64,000 bases of DNA. It comes from Tillus elongatus (taxonomy: Eukaryota > Arthropoda > Insecta > Coleoptera > Cleridae). Shown one piece after another: positions 26,276-41,272 of the stretch. Positions within the stretch are counted from its first letter, which is position 1; each line of letters starts with the position of its first letter. The notes beneath the pieces are model-generated. The model did not search any database, had not been told where the DNA came from, and worked only from the letters and a program-made list of their open reading frames with translations. The stretch lies in NCBI GenBank assembly GCA_964006375.1, contig OZ023265.1:11917295-11981294 (forward strand), written 5' to 3'. The translations under genes were made by a program, and so were the position numbers.

Positions 26276-26658
26276 CTTCTTCTACTTACTTCTAACTGTA
26301 GATATGCACACAAAAAGTAGTAGAATACATTTATAAAATCTAATAAAAAAACATCTTCGTAATATGTTAAGAGGTTAAGATGTGATGTAACGTCAAACTC
26401 CACTGTACCACAGCATAATATTTTATGTTGCGATTGTACTCTCCACATGACGCCATGCGAGTGACAGTGTAAAAATAGGTAGCCGTATTATCATATCATA
26501 TCTCTCTAATTACTGTATCATAACTGTAATATACTGTCATCTGACATAATTTCATAAAGCTGTCAATATACACTCCTGTGTTTCTCTTAGAGTCTTATTA
26601 GAGGACCCAGAGAATCGTTATATAATTTTTATTTTATTAAATATTTTTCTAGTTTCAG
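26276..26658. other. Upstream region of the RIIa gene, no gene seen
   Basis: Intergenic or first-intron sequence. A pyrimidine tract and acceptor-like TTTCTAGTTTCAG end at 26658, immediately before ACCAAGATG. A non-coding first exon may therefore lie further upstream; it could not be located. Confidence 0.4.
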
Positions 26659-26664
26659 ACCAAG

Positions 26665-27111
26665 ATGACCGATGATTCGCTACCTATAAAAGAAGAACTA
26701 GATTTCCACTCCTGCAACGTTCCTTTTGGAATTAGAACTTTTGTACTTGATGATTTGACATATGACCAACAGTATTCTCTGAATGATTTAAAGACCCAAA
26801 CAATCAGGGAGGATGAAATATATCTGGCTTCTCATCCAGAAGTATAATTAAAATAAATATTTTCAAAAACTCAATCAATTGTAAATGTGTATTTTTAATT
26901 GCAGGTAAGAGGTATAATCAGCTTAATCCTCCGAAGGTTGTTTCGTAGAAGACCAAAAACAAATGTTATAGATTTTATTACAAGATATTTTCATAATTCT
27001 CCAGATGATATTAGAGCAGAAATGGATAAAATCATACGTCCAAGGGTACGCTTTTATGCACCATATAGTTTTAGAAGTCTTTTTTCTGTAATTTTGCGGT
27101 GCTCACGATCA

Positions 27112-27177
<66 letters not shown>

Positions 27178-30100
27178 GAAACATGCAGTGGCAGCTTAGC
27201 GTAAAGACGCATGAGGCTCGTGTCATATAATTTGGCATACCAACTGCCTCAATTTCTTATGCAATTGCATGTTAAAAATAGACCTGAGCACACGTCTCTA
27301 AACTGTACCCAAACCACATTAGATGTATGAAACAATCCACCTCATCAATTTTTTCTCCCTTAGGGCTCGTCCGCGCCTTTGCCACTTCGATAACACGGCA
27401 GCTTTTGGCTCATTGAGCAGGCCCTTTGTATTTTCTACTCCACTCATTCCAAAATCAATGTGCCTTGAACTAGTCTGCACAGCAATTGGTAGGGTGAAGT
27501 TTTATATTGCTCTGTCTCCGGTCTAGGCTGTCCGTAGATCAGTTGTCTTTTGCGGTCCAGAGCTTTACACTCGCACCAGATGTGTTGGACTGATTCCTCT
27601 CCCCTCGCCGCAGAGTCTGCATGCCAGGTCCCCCTCGAACCACCCCATTTTATGCAGGTGTTTCTTGAGAGCTATGTGTTCCGTCAAGAGTCCTGTTATG
27701 TTCCTGAGCTGTGCTCTGCTAAGATTTAGGAGCTCCATAGCTCTCTTGGAACTGGGATCCCCAGTTAGTGCCTTCCCATGCCTGAGCCCTGAACAATCTG
27801 CCCAGTATTCCTCATGCTGGTCCCTGACCCAGGACTTGATGGTTCACCTCGCCGTGCCTTTCGATACGCCCAGGACCGGTTCTGGTCCAATAAATGGTAT
27901 CCATAAATCCTCTCTTCGCGAGACTGTCAGCTTCTTCATTGCCTTTGACCTCAGAGTGACACGACACCCAGATAAGAGTGACCTCATTTTGCCCAGCCAG
28001 GTCGCTCGTCTCGTCTCGGCGCTCACTTACCAGCCTGGAGTTTACCCGTGGGCTACTTAGGGCCTTAAGAGCTGCCTGGCTGTCTTTCGCTATGAGGATC
28101 TGCTTGATGTTGTAGCCCCTCCTCTTGTACTCCCGCGCAGAGTGCAGGATGGCGTGAATTTCGGCCTGAAAGACCGTTGCATGGGTTCCGAGGGAAATAA
28201 TATGACTTACCGTCGGTCGTTCTGAATAAAACCTGCCCGCGTTCCACGCTCACCGGCGGATCCGTCCGTGAACCAGACAAGCGCGTTCCGTGGTAAGCCC
28301 GTCGTCTCCTCCCGCCATGCCTCGCGGTCGGGGAATAGCATTGTAAACTTATTTTCCCTACAGATTCGTGGGCTCGCGAAGTCAGACCTCATTTCAAGCA
28401 TGGGCTCCTTCATGATCTCCTGAATATTGCAGTAGTCCCTGCAGCCTGGGTTTGCCTTCTATCTATCTTTGTAGGCTAGTCTATTTAGCCCTATCCTAGC
28501 ATCCCCCATGATAACTAATTGTAGGGATGGCGGGGGAGGGGGGGGCAGATCCAGCAACACCTCCATGGCGGCGGTTGGGGTTGAGGTCACGGCCCCTGTG
28601 ATGCCGAGGTAACCCATCCTTTGGATCTTGCCCAGTCTTTTTTTTTTTTGGCACTGGATTGTGTCACCTTAGGCCACCAAACCAGTGCCGCGTATGTTAA
28701 CGATGGTCTGACCACCCTTGTGTACAGTCAATAGGCCATACTAGGTCTCAGTCCCCACGATTGTCCATATAGCCGCCTAGTGACGGCTAGGGTCATAACT
28801 GCCTTAAACAGTATTTTTTCAACGTGGCCATTCCAGGTTAGCTTAGAGTCCAATACGACTCCAAGATATTTTACCTCCCTGGTTATCGGGATGTTTGTAC
28901 CATATAGAGTGAGAGTTCTGTGGTCCTTCCACTTCTTCCTCGTAAATGGTATGACGGTGGCTTTCTCGGGGCTCACCCCGGCCCTCGGCTAACCGTCCAC
29001 CTTTCCATTACTTTCAGTGATGTCTGCATGCGCTCCTATACTGACTGTATTTAATACAAAAAGTTCTACTTTCAAGACACCCGTATGCATAAAAGCACAT
29101 TTGTGCTGAAAGCAGTTTTTCAAATCAAGAACATTTTATATTATATTGGAAAAATTATCTACCGGGGCCAAGATATTGATCATTTAAATAGAGTTGGGAC
29201 ACCCGGTATAGATATAAAAATTGAAACTGACCCGGAATATGGGTTTTACGGGTGCTAGTTCGTGGTCATTTTTTCAAAAGTCCCGATCTCCTCACAGTGA
29301 AGTTTTTCTACAAAAATTGATTAAAACGAACTAACCTGTAAATTATTTTTTTTTCCAGAAAACTCGCTTGTACAGGGGAAGTAGTGCAGTGAAGTTGAAA
29401 ACACCATCTGTACAGGTTGCTTCTGTGGTAGAAGAGGAATCAATTAAATCGGCAGCAACAGTAAGACATAGATTAACAATTTATTGTTAAATACAGACGT
29501 GGAGACTTTTCTCTGGCTTCATTGATATTGCATTTGCTTTCTGTAAAAAGACGTAGCCAGCGCGTAAGCTAACTAGAGCAAGTGACCCTTCTGAATTCTA
29601 GATGTTCTAGATGTTCTTCAAAACATTTTTTACAGGATCTATAATAGACTTCTATCTTTTGATATCTCGTTATAAATACAAACGTTTTTTTCTTCTCCCA
29701 TAAGACACGTCCGCGTCTTTGCCGCACCGAGAGCAAAGCAGCCTTTGGCTCATTGTGCATGCCCTTTGCCTTCACCTCATCATCACCAAGGAGTGGAAGT
29801 CCTTGCTTTTGTGGTGTTACTGGTGGCGGTGATGTTGGTAGTGATGGTGGTGGCATTGCTTTAATTCGTTTCGTTGCTGGTTGACTAGCTGCCAACGTTG
29901 ATATAGTTTTGTTTATCTCACTCAAAGGTTTTAAGATGGGCTTGTATAAACGTCGTAAAGTTTAATCGGTCTCAGTTTTATTAAGCTTTAGAGCTAAATA
30001 TTTCTTTCCAGTTACCTTTGATAGGTCAGTTAGTTTACGTTGGATGTTTGGTGGTATTACTATTTTGCAATGAACTTGACATGCTTACTCTATGCTAATC

Positions 30101-33100
30101 AATTCAATACTGATGTTTGCGAGTTTTCTTGTTATATTTCAGCAACACACCAACGAGGGCTTAGAGCCTAAATACTATCGTACCGTGGGTGTCGACAAGG
30201 AGAAAAGAGGCAACTTGTTAATTCTTGACTTGAAGGTTTGGAGGTTCGGAGGAGAAGGAGAAACATGTGCCGGCAAGGAATTCCACAACTTGGAAGTCCT
30301 CGGGACAAAAGAGCGGGCATAACAAGATGTTCTATGTCTGGTGACCTGGACAGTGAAAGGGTGCATTCTCTCTGTTTCCCTGGTAGATATCTTGGGGGCA
30401 GCAGGTGGAGAAACTATGGAAGAAAGCTCCTTTGAGCAGTGCCCGTGCAGATATCTATAAAAGAGAGAGAAGGGTCACCAACGGCGTGGGTGAGGGTAGA
30501 GTCACCGATTAGACGTATAGCTCTCTCCTGAATGGAGGCCAGGATAGCGAGTGTAGAAGCGACAGCGGCACCCCAGATGTGGGAGCAGTATTTCAGGTTT
30601 GGTCTTATTTGTGAAGTATATAAGGTATAAAGATTAGCTGGTGAAAAGTATTTGCGAGCCCGGAAGAGGAAACCTAATTTCTTAGCAGCCGCTTCTGCAA
30701 TTGATGTGACATGTTGGTGCCAATTGAGATTTCGATCCACAGAAATGCCAACAAGTGAAAAGGACTCATTACTTTGAATAACTTGGTTGTTGATTGTGAT
30801 GGGTCTAGGGCTCGTGTATCTCTTATGAGAAAGAAAGCAAGACAGATTTGGTAGGGTTGAATTGTACAAGATTTCTACTTTCCCGGTCTATAATTTTTGG
30901 AGATCCACGGGGACAGAACCCCCCATGAGTCTGTGATCCTCATCTAATTGGGCTAAAGAGACAGGCTTAGAATATTGTATATTTGAGTGGAGGGTGCTGT
31001 CGTCCGCGTAACTGTGAACTGGGTGGGATGTGCTAGAGAGGAGGTTATTGATGTGGGGAAGAAACAAAGTAGGGGCTAAAGCTCAACCTTTAGGAACTCC
31101 AGCATTAATTGGATACAGTTTAGAGGAATAGCCATCCACGACAACAGAAATGCTCCGGTTGGAGAGGAAATTTGCTGTCCAGGTACAGAGTTTTGGTGGT
31201 AGGTCATAGGCAGGAAGTTTATTAAGCAGCGCTGCGTGCCAAACCTGGTCGAATGCTTTGGATATGTCTAGAGCGACAATATGGGTTTCACCGTGTAGTT
31301 CCATAGACTTGCTCCAAGAATGGGTGAGAAAGGAAAGAAGGTCGGCAGTTGATCTGCGCAGACGGAATCCATACTGCCTGTCGTGGATTAGACTGTGTTT
31401 TCAAGAAATTTTAGTAATTCGGGGTTTATATACTTTTCCATCACTTTAGAGACGACTAAAAGGAGAGAAATAGGCCTGTAGTTGCTAGGAAGCGCTTTGG
31501 ATCCTTTCTTGGGGATGGGTTATACTCGAGCAGTTTTCCAGTTACTAGGGAATATGCCTCTATTGTAAGATATCTGAAACAGACGAGTCAGGGCGGGAAC
31601 AAGTTGTGGTGCGCATTTTTGATAATAGTTGCTGCGATCTCGTCAAGGCCAGAGCCTTTCCTGGTATTAAGAGAAGAGAGCATATTTTGTACCTTTTTAG
31701 TTTTGAAAGGTGAGATATATAAAGTGATCGAATCCTTTGCGATATCTCGCCTGCGATAAATCAGAGTCTTTAACAACTACGACACCATGTTTGTTTTTCC
31801 AACATTCACCGCAAAGCATTTTGAACTTTTCAAAATATCGGTAGTTACGTGATAATCATACACATGTTTAAGATTAGTTTTATATTGTTTAATTAAAGAA
31901 CTTTTATTTAAATATAAAACTATAACGTTGGCATTATCGGGAATGTATGAAATAAGTTGGAAAGATTGTGATCCTAAATATGTCGGACAAACAAAAATAT
32001 CTATTGGAATTATATTTAATTGGATTTGGGATAATCATCACCACGTTAATGAGGAGAATCTAAAATTAATAAATAATGTTAGACAACCAGGACAACTAAA
32101 CGCCTTCGAAATTATATATACTGCTAAATATAGTCATAAAAATATATTAATCTCGCTCCGCCGCCTATGGGCAGTCTCCCAATAGATTACTTTATAAAAT
32201 AATGTTTGAAAGAAAACAAATTCTGTACGTAGCAACTACGTTATGGTAGCGAATTATTATTGAATGCTTCAAATTTGAATAGCTCAATTTGTTATTAACC
32301 TATAAAGTTCGTTGGTCAGGAAACGGATAGATAATAAAAGAACACAGATATTTCCGCTAAACAAAATATGTTAAGTTTGGTGTCGTTGAACTTCTCTAAA
32401 TCGTTGGTGATCTACTGCCTGCAGACGCATATAAATAGAAGTGGATATAAGCTATTTAGAATTAATAATCCTCTGATGATGCTAACTTGGTTAGTGAAAC
32501 GATCGTCAGGTTTTTTTAAATGCGCTGTGGTGATTTGGGTTTCCAAAGTGAGTTTATCACACCTATAACTCAAAAAATAATAGGCTTATTTTGACTAAAT
32601 TTGGCAGATACGTTCCTTTTATGTATGGCTTGGATAAGTTTGTTAACCAGGAAAATCGTACCGGGTTTTCCGGAAACATTTTGCGTTTTCCTTCGGGAAT
32701 TTTTTTATCTGAGAAAATAATAACCCTATAGAAACCAAGTGGGGTATTAGGGTTTATGTTATAAAAGGTAAACTATTTATTCAAATTTCGATCCCTATGT
32801 TACAAGAGAAAAATGTTTGGTGCCAGATTATTTTTATGAAAATTCACTACCATAACGGACTTCCTGCGTCCAGACTATTTTTATCTTATTCTATTTTCAA
32901 TGTTAAAGAATTTTTTGATCAAAACATCATAACATAGCCACAGATCTTCATTTGTGGTTGTCATGGTTTCGTATTAATTCAATTTTCCTCTGTCTGAGGA
33001 TGTTATCAAGGAGCGAAGCCGGTCACAGAAACGTTGAAGAACATCTAGAATTCAGAAGTTCTACTTGTTCTAGTTAGCTTACGCGCTGGTTACGTTTTTC

Positions 33101-34984
33101 ACTCACCGAATGGAAAACCAATATTAGTGAAGCCAGAGAAATAGTCTCCACGTCTGTATTTAATATGGAACAGTTTTACCAAGTAAGGACAACAACAATT
33201 AATGAATTCATTGTTAATTACTGAGAGCCTACAAATCAATAAACACAACGCTAACTCGTTTATATTTTAGGTAGTCGTGACAGAAAGCGAGATGGGTAGT
33301 GGAATGGCTGAGGAGGTAAATTGTTTCACCCTTCTAATTTGCAAATATTGATTTGAAATTAACTTTTTTAACTATTTTGACATTTTAGGCCACCCATATT
33401 ATTTCTGAAAGCCTCCTGGAAGACATCAGAGATATTGTAGAAACCATCGTTGACGGTGTATCAAAAACCTATGATAAAGGGGTATCTCATATTGCGGACG
33501 AACTGCTAACTGCGTTCCAATATCAGGACAAATCAGATCTCGATTATATCCTGTCTTATGATGAAAAAGAATCTGCCGATGTGAAGAAAGGAAGAGAGGT
33601 TGAAATTATGGTAAAGCGATCACAGTATAGAGGAGAATTACAGAAAGAGCCGGATGAAAGAGACGAAGCATTTAGGGATGATGAAGAAGAAATACTTTCG
33701 CTAGATCCTGATGCACAGGATGAAATGAAAGTGGGATTTAAAGACCGTACTAAACAAGGCGAAACCGAAGGGGTCAAAGGTAGTCAGTCATATGCATATA
33801 ATCAGCATTCGAGCCGATCAAATGTGTATACAAACAAATCTGCAAAGGAACTTAAGAAGCTAAATAAATCTATGGAAGCCGTGAAATCGACAGCAGGAAT
33901 AAAAAAAGATAAAACTTCGCGAATTGAATTTCAAGCCGAAATGGACAATCAACAAAGTGTGTCTAGAATGAAATCTGCAGATTCTAAGTACGCATCCACG
34001 TCAAGAGAAATACTACCTACAACAAGAAGTAAGAAAAAACTTGATAAGAAGGCTGGCGACCAATCAAAAACTGATATGTCTAAGGTAAGGTCAATAGACC
34101 CTACTTCAAGTGGTGCTATGTTGAAAAAACCTAGCGCTTATACTGAAAGTGATACTGCCTTAAAGAAGCCCAGCCAAATTGCTGGAAGTACTAATGTCTT
34201 GAAAAAACCCAGTCACTATACTGAAAGCATCAGTGTTTTAAAAAAACCTAGTGAGTATACTGGAAGCATTCATGTGTTGAAGGAACCCAGTACACAGTCA
34301 AGAAAAGATAGAAACGTTGGAGAATTAGATGGCTCACCAGAGCAGGATGAAAACGCAGCCCATAAAGAAACTAGTCTACTTCAAGTTTCACCACAACAAA
34401 CGAGCGAAGAAGTCTTTTCCATTGATATGGGTGAGATTGAGGAATTTATGCCAGCAGCACGTTCAAATGATCTCTCCTCGGCAAGGATAAAAGTGAGTGG
34501 AGATACTCTTAAAACTATAACACCACGTCATTCCCAAGAGCATTTTCCTGAAAGGACTGGCTCAAAGATTGGTAACCGCAGTTCCAAAGAAGGTCCTTTT
34601 GATAGGACTACATCTAAGGATGGTGAACAATGGAACAATTATTCTGGAGATCTTGGAAGAATTACTTCAAAACTTGCAGAAAGAGTAATTTCTAAAGATA
34701 GTTTAACTAAAGATCATAGATTAAGCCGAGATGGTTCAAAAATGAACCAGTTACACGAACAAAGCTCCAAAACCACTAATAAACTTAGATCAGAAACTGA
34801 TATCAACGGAGATAAGTTACAAGATAGTACCAACAAAGATCGAAGTGATACTATGTTAAAAAATAAGAAAAGCAGCATTGAGGTATATCTAGAAAATAAT
34901 CCACAAAGAAAATCGTCACGCAAATCCGATGGAAAACTAACTACAGGAGAGACAAGTGAAAAAGGAACTGATGGTGCTACTTAA
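26665..34984 (+). CDS. RIIa-domain protein with long Ser/Lys-rich tail (five exons)
   Basis: Coding exons are 26665-26841, 26905-27045, 29359-29460, 33271-33315 and 33389-34984. All introns are GT-AG and all junctions are phase 0, giving 686 residues. Residues about 40-92 match the RIIa dimerisation/docking fold: KTQTIREDEIYLASHPEV, ISLILRRLF and RRRPKTNVIDFITRYF, split by intron 1. Related domains occur in PKA regulatory subunits and in RIIAD1-like ciliary or sperm proteins, where they bind amphipathic helices. The remainder (residues 156-686) is rich in Lys, Ser, Asp and Glu and is predicted disordered. It contains five 13-residue LKKPS repeats at about 400-461. Start chosen as the first ATG after an acceptor-like TTTCAG. 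Introns 2 and 3 are filled with antisense LINEs. A ciliary or sperm role is an inference from the domain only. Confidence 0.8.
27116..27174. repeat. (TA)n microsatellite in intron 2 of the RIIa gene
   Basis: About 59 bases of TA, roughly 70 bases after the exon 2 donor site, without TA-core element flanks. Confidence 0.9.
27360..29035 (-). mobile_element. R1-like LINE in intron 2, antisense to the gene (broken)
   Basis: Minus-strand order: RT thumb with EVKYLGVVLDSKLTWNGH (28728-28976), then RNase H start LVWFTDGSAGERGT (28207-28413). The remaining RNase H and the C-terminal zinc-knuckle region follow in broken frames to about 27540. The 3' UTR end at 27360 matches the 3' end of the copy at 57.5-58.6 kb (GGACGAGCCCT). 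It is clearly richer in GC than the surroundings. The RT core is missing. Confidence 0.84.
29205..29335 (+). mobile_element. TA-core element fragment, 24 bp before exon 3
   Basis: Post-core motif (TGACCCGGAATATGGGTTTT) and hairpin-proximal end only, in intron 2 immediately upstream of the exon 3 polypyrimidine tract. Confidence 0.6.
29485..29625 (-). repeat. Repeat fragment paired inverted with 33034-33175
   Basis: Shares ACAGACGTGGAGACT, the GCGCGTAAGCTAACTAGA stretch and CTGAATTCTAGATGTTCT with the sequence at 33.0-33.2 kb in reverse orientation. It may be a Penelope-like element terminus, judged by the partner's context. Both copies are in intron 3. Confidence 0.6.
29695..29765 (-). mobile_element. 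R1-like LINE 3' end fragment
   Basis: A short piece resembling the 3' end seen at 27360-27430 (GTCCGCGTCTTTGCCGC, CTTTGGCTCATTG). Confidence 0.5.
30141..31710 (-). mobile_element. LINE-1 family copy E in intron 3 (broken)
   Basis: Minus-strand copy extending 5' as far as the KTKKVQ...MLSSLNTRKGSGLDE region. LDISKAFDQVWH is present. Frameshifts occur near 31615, 31390, 31080 and 30870, and a deletion removes part of the RRAVGDLSL region near 30485. The 3' end is CTCGTTGGTGTGTTGCTG-like. It is antisense to the host gene. Confidence 0.87.
31900..32190 (+). pseudogene. Penelope-like element GIY-YIG endonuclease fragment
   Basis: Translation gives GMYEISWKDCDPKYVGQTK, the GIY-YIG core as it appears in Penelope-like retroelements, followed by KLINNVRQPGQLNAFEIIY, which fits the C-terminal part of that domain. 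The catalytic Arg expected after GQT is not obvious (ISIGIIF). No reverse transcriptase is found beside it. Confidence 0.72.
32222..32330 (+). mobile_element. TA-core element, module fragment
   Basis: Starts CTGTACGTAGCAACTACG, a mutated family terminus, then the module sequence to AGGAAACGG. Confidence 0.6.
32556..32873 (-). mobile_element. TA-core element, core-flank to terminus
   Basis: Begins at the pre-core motif TATAACTCAAAAAATAATAG, carries a short body, and ends at the inverted terminus CTTCCTGCGTCCAG. The long internal body is deleted. Confidence 0.7.
32960..33180 (+). repeat. Possible Penelope-like element terminus
   Basis: Contains CTGTCTGAGGATGTTATC, GGAGCGAAGCCGGTCAC and AGAAACGTTGAAG, motifs that resemble the ends of GIY-YIG retroelements. 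The right part is inverted relative to 29485-29625. Confidence 0.45.
33389..34984 (+). CDS. Terminal exon of the RIIa-domain gene
   Basis: Follows acceptor CATTTTAG and encodes 531 residues to a TAA stop. It opens with a helical stretch (LLEDIRDIVETIVDGVSK), then an acidic/basic mixed segment, the LKKPS repeats, and a basic Ser-rich tail ending GETSEKGTDGAT. No catalytic motif is visible. The long uninterrupted frame in AT-rich DNA, with clean splice sites upstream, supports real coding. Confidence 0.82.
   Translation, partial: ATHIISESLLEDIRDIVETIVDGVSKTYDKGVSHIADELLTAFQYQDKSDLDYILSYDEKESADVKKGREVEIMVKRSQYRGELQKEPDERDEAFRDDEEEILSLDPDAQDEMKVGFKDRTKQGETEGVKGSQSYAYNQHSSRSNVYTNKSAKELKKLNKSMEAVKSTAGIKKDKTSRIEFQAEMDNQQSVSRMKSADSKYASTSREILPTTRSKKKLDKKAGDQSKTDMSKVRSIDPTSSGAMLKKPSAYTESDTALKKPSQIAGSTNVLKKPSHYTESISVLKKPSEYTGSIHVLKEPSTQSRKDRNVGELDGSPEQDENAAHKETSLLQVSPQQTSEEVFSIDMGEIEEFMPAARSNDLSSARIKVSGDTLKTITPRHSQEHFPERTGSKIGNRSSKEGPFDRTTSKDGEQWNNYSGDLGRITSKLAERVISKDSLTKDHRLSRDGSKMNQLHEQSSKTTNKLRSETDINGDKLQDSTNKDRSDTMLKNKKSSIEVYLENNPQRKSSRKSDGKLTTGETSEKGTDGAT
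34121..34315 (+). repeat. Coding minisatellite, 39-bp unit, five copies
   Basis: Units start at 34121, 34160, 34199, 34238 and 34277. Each encodes a version of LKKPSxYTxSxxV (LKKPSAYTESDTA, LKKPSQIAGSTNV, LKKPSHYTESISV, LKKPSEYTGSIHV, LKEPSTQS). The period keeps the reading frame. DNA differences between units indicate they are not freshly copied. Confidence 0.93.
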
Positions 34985-35041
34985 AATAGAACCAGTAATC
35001 ATTCTTCAGAACATACAGAAAACGCTAAAAAGATCAAAGAA

Positions 35042-35047
35042 AATAAA
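35042..35047 (+). terminator. Candidate polyadenylation signal of the RIIa gene
   Basis: AATAAA lies 57 bases after the TAA stop. A second AATAAA is at 35141, just before the TA-core element that starts at 35153. Confidence 0.5.
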
Positions 35048-35152
35048 GATACAAATGGATGTTAATTGGTTACCATACCAAAAATTTTCAATATAAATTA
35101 TACAAAAATTAACTAGTTTGATTAATATGATAATAATAATAATAAAAAATTC

Positions 35153-36335
<1,183 letters not shown>

Positions 36336-36925
36336 GATAAGCTTTTATTTGCGACATCAGTGTACACTAATTTGACAACATTTGACACAGCCACCCACAA
36401 ATTAGGTGGCCTTGCCCTATAAATGACATAACTATCTAAATCGACTTTGTTTTCAAGGGTCACACACGATGACGTAAGTTTTGATGGCTTGGAACCTACC
36501 CCTTAGACAGTGGCGTAAAGTACCCTTAAATTCTAAATGGTACCATATGTTGAGTGACACCTCATTTTAAAGCTTTCTCAATTTTGCTCACGACAGAATC
36601 ACGACAAAATCATCAAATAAAGAATAAGAAAAAATATCAATGAATGAAACAACGTTATTTAATTAAACGTTCAAATTGTTTTTCTTTCATTTCCATACAA
36701 TAATAAAATCTTTGCTCCACTTCCGAATGAACATTTCGAAGCATTTCAGGCGTTATCAGACAACTTTCTTCACAATTTCTCGAAAAAAATATTTTCTTTT
36801 ATGATTTTTTCTTTATCTCAATAAACTGTATCAATTCAACTTTCTTACCTGTTTTAGTTTAAACGAGACAAGTAAATATCCCGTAAACTAATCACAAAGT
36901 CGATTGAATTCTAATTCGTGAAAAA
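36336..36925. other. Intergenic, no gene seen
   Basis: No supportable coding region or repeat. Confidence 0.4.
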
Positions 36926-37060
36926 CCTGCCTGAATTGACATCAGTTTGCCTAATTAAAAGCTAAAAGAGGAAAAAATCAACTGTGCCATATATCAAGGT
37001 CACGTGAGCATATTTTTCCTTCTTTTAGCTTCTAATTAGGCAAACTAATGTCAGGGCAGG
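36926..37060. mobile_element. Fold-back (hairpin) element of about 135 bp
   Basis: Two arms of about 50 bp pair almost perfectly: left arm CCTGCCTGAATTGACATCAG and onward; right arm reads back as CCTGCCCTGACATTAGTTTG. The loop is about 35 bp and includes GGTCACGTGAGC. No direct repeats were identified at its edges. Confidence 0.75.
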
Positions 37061-37502
37061 CCAGGAGGGATTATGATTAAAAGCACCTCAGCGGCAGGTC
37101 TTTCATAAATCAGGTGAAATTATAAATATGCGGAGGGGAACCCAAATGAATAACAGTTGAGGCAAAGTTTTAACAGAGAGAGAGATGGGATATTAAAGGT
37201 GTTGCTCGCTTTTTCTTACTCATTATCTTTATGGCAATATTTAACTGTACTCACTATTTTTTTAATACGGCTCAACTCTTAAAGAAATTGCTTTTCACCT
37301 ATTTGTAAGATTATTTTCATGAAATATGTAAATTTAAAAATAATAAATAAAGATGATACTGCAGATGAGCGGCAACTAGTTTGAGATAAATTGACTGCTG
37401 AAAAATGAAGTTTACTATCTTATACGCACTTTGATACTATTTTTACGAATATTCTGTGTTTTCTTTAGAAAAACATGTATATCTCCGGAAATAAAAAAAA
37501 CT
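37061..37502. other. Intergenic, no gene seen
   Basis: AT-rich. Includes a short GAGAGAGAGA run near 37175. No coding signal. Confidence 0.4.
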
Positions 37503-38895
<1,393 letters not shown>

Positions 38896-39019
38896 AGTAG
38901 GGGCAATCAAATTTGGTACGCTGTTTCTGTCATAAAAGGTATCCTATGTACCAAAATTCAGATCTCCATGTTAAAGCACAAAAAAGTTAGAGGTAAATTA
39001 ACTTTTAATTAATTAAATC

Positions 39020-39575
39020 TGATTCAAGAAAGTTAAAACGTCAACATTGATAATTATGATGGTAGAAAAACGAATGTGAGTGAAAATACGACAAGAAACC
39101 ACTAACGAGCTCCTAGATATGTGTCTAAGTCGTTATTTTCCTTTATTTCGTTAAAATATCAGCAAAAAATCCATTGTAAATCATAATTGTTTTGTGTAAA
39201 TAGTAGACGTTAGACGATTAACATGTATTATGGGATATACCTGCTAGTACATACATGTCGAGCGGTAGCCAAGTTGGCTAAGGCGTGTACATCGGATAAT
39301 GGACTCTTACATGACGAGTTCTAATCCTAGTGAGTGACTTTACTTTTTATCAATTAAAAAAAAATCATTTCACTTTACCGTTATCTAATCCGATTGTTGT
39401 TATTCCGATGAGTTTTTTAGCGAGTTTTTGTATAAATAATAATCTTATAAAGAGGAGATCACAGTTTTAAGACTTAATTCAATTTGAACAGCATATCTGG
39501 TTATTTGTTCTTGCCCTAACTTAGTTAAACCGTTCCATATTTAATACAGTCGTTGACTATTCCCGTGGCTTTACA
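39020..39575 (+). repeat. Dispersed repeat with tRNA-like segment, copy 1
   Basis: About 555 bp similar to 53690-54275. It includes a tRNA-like stretch at 39260-39340 with GGTAGCCAAGTTGGCTAAGG (A-box-like) and GAGTTCTAATCC (B-box-like). The shared tail has ACTTAGTTAAACCGTTC and TTAATACAGTCG. It may be an old SINE or a composite repeat; the ends are not defined. Confidence 0.55.
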
Positions 39576-39579
39576 AGTG

Positions 39580-41272
<1,693 letters not shown>

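Noticed and set aside
27665..28060. 131-aa open frame on the + strand
   Set aside because: Antisense shadow of the R1-like LINE in intron 2.
29569..29925. 118-aa Pro-rich open frame on the - strand
   Set aside because: Partly in repeat fragments of intron 3, low-complexity codons, no domain or splice support.
39260..39340. Genuine tRNA gene
   Set aside because: Boxes are weak and arms do not pair. It is part of a repeat also found at 53.9 kb.
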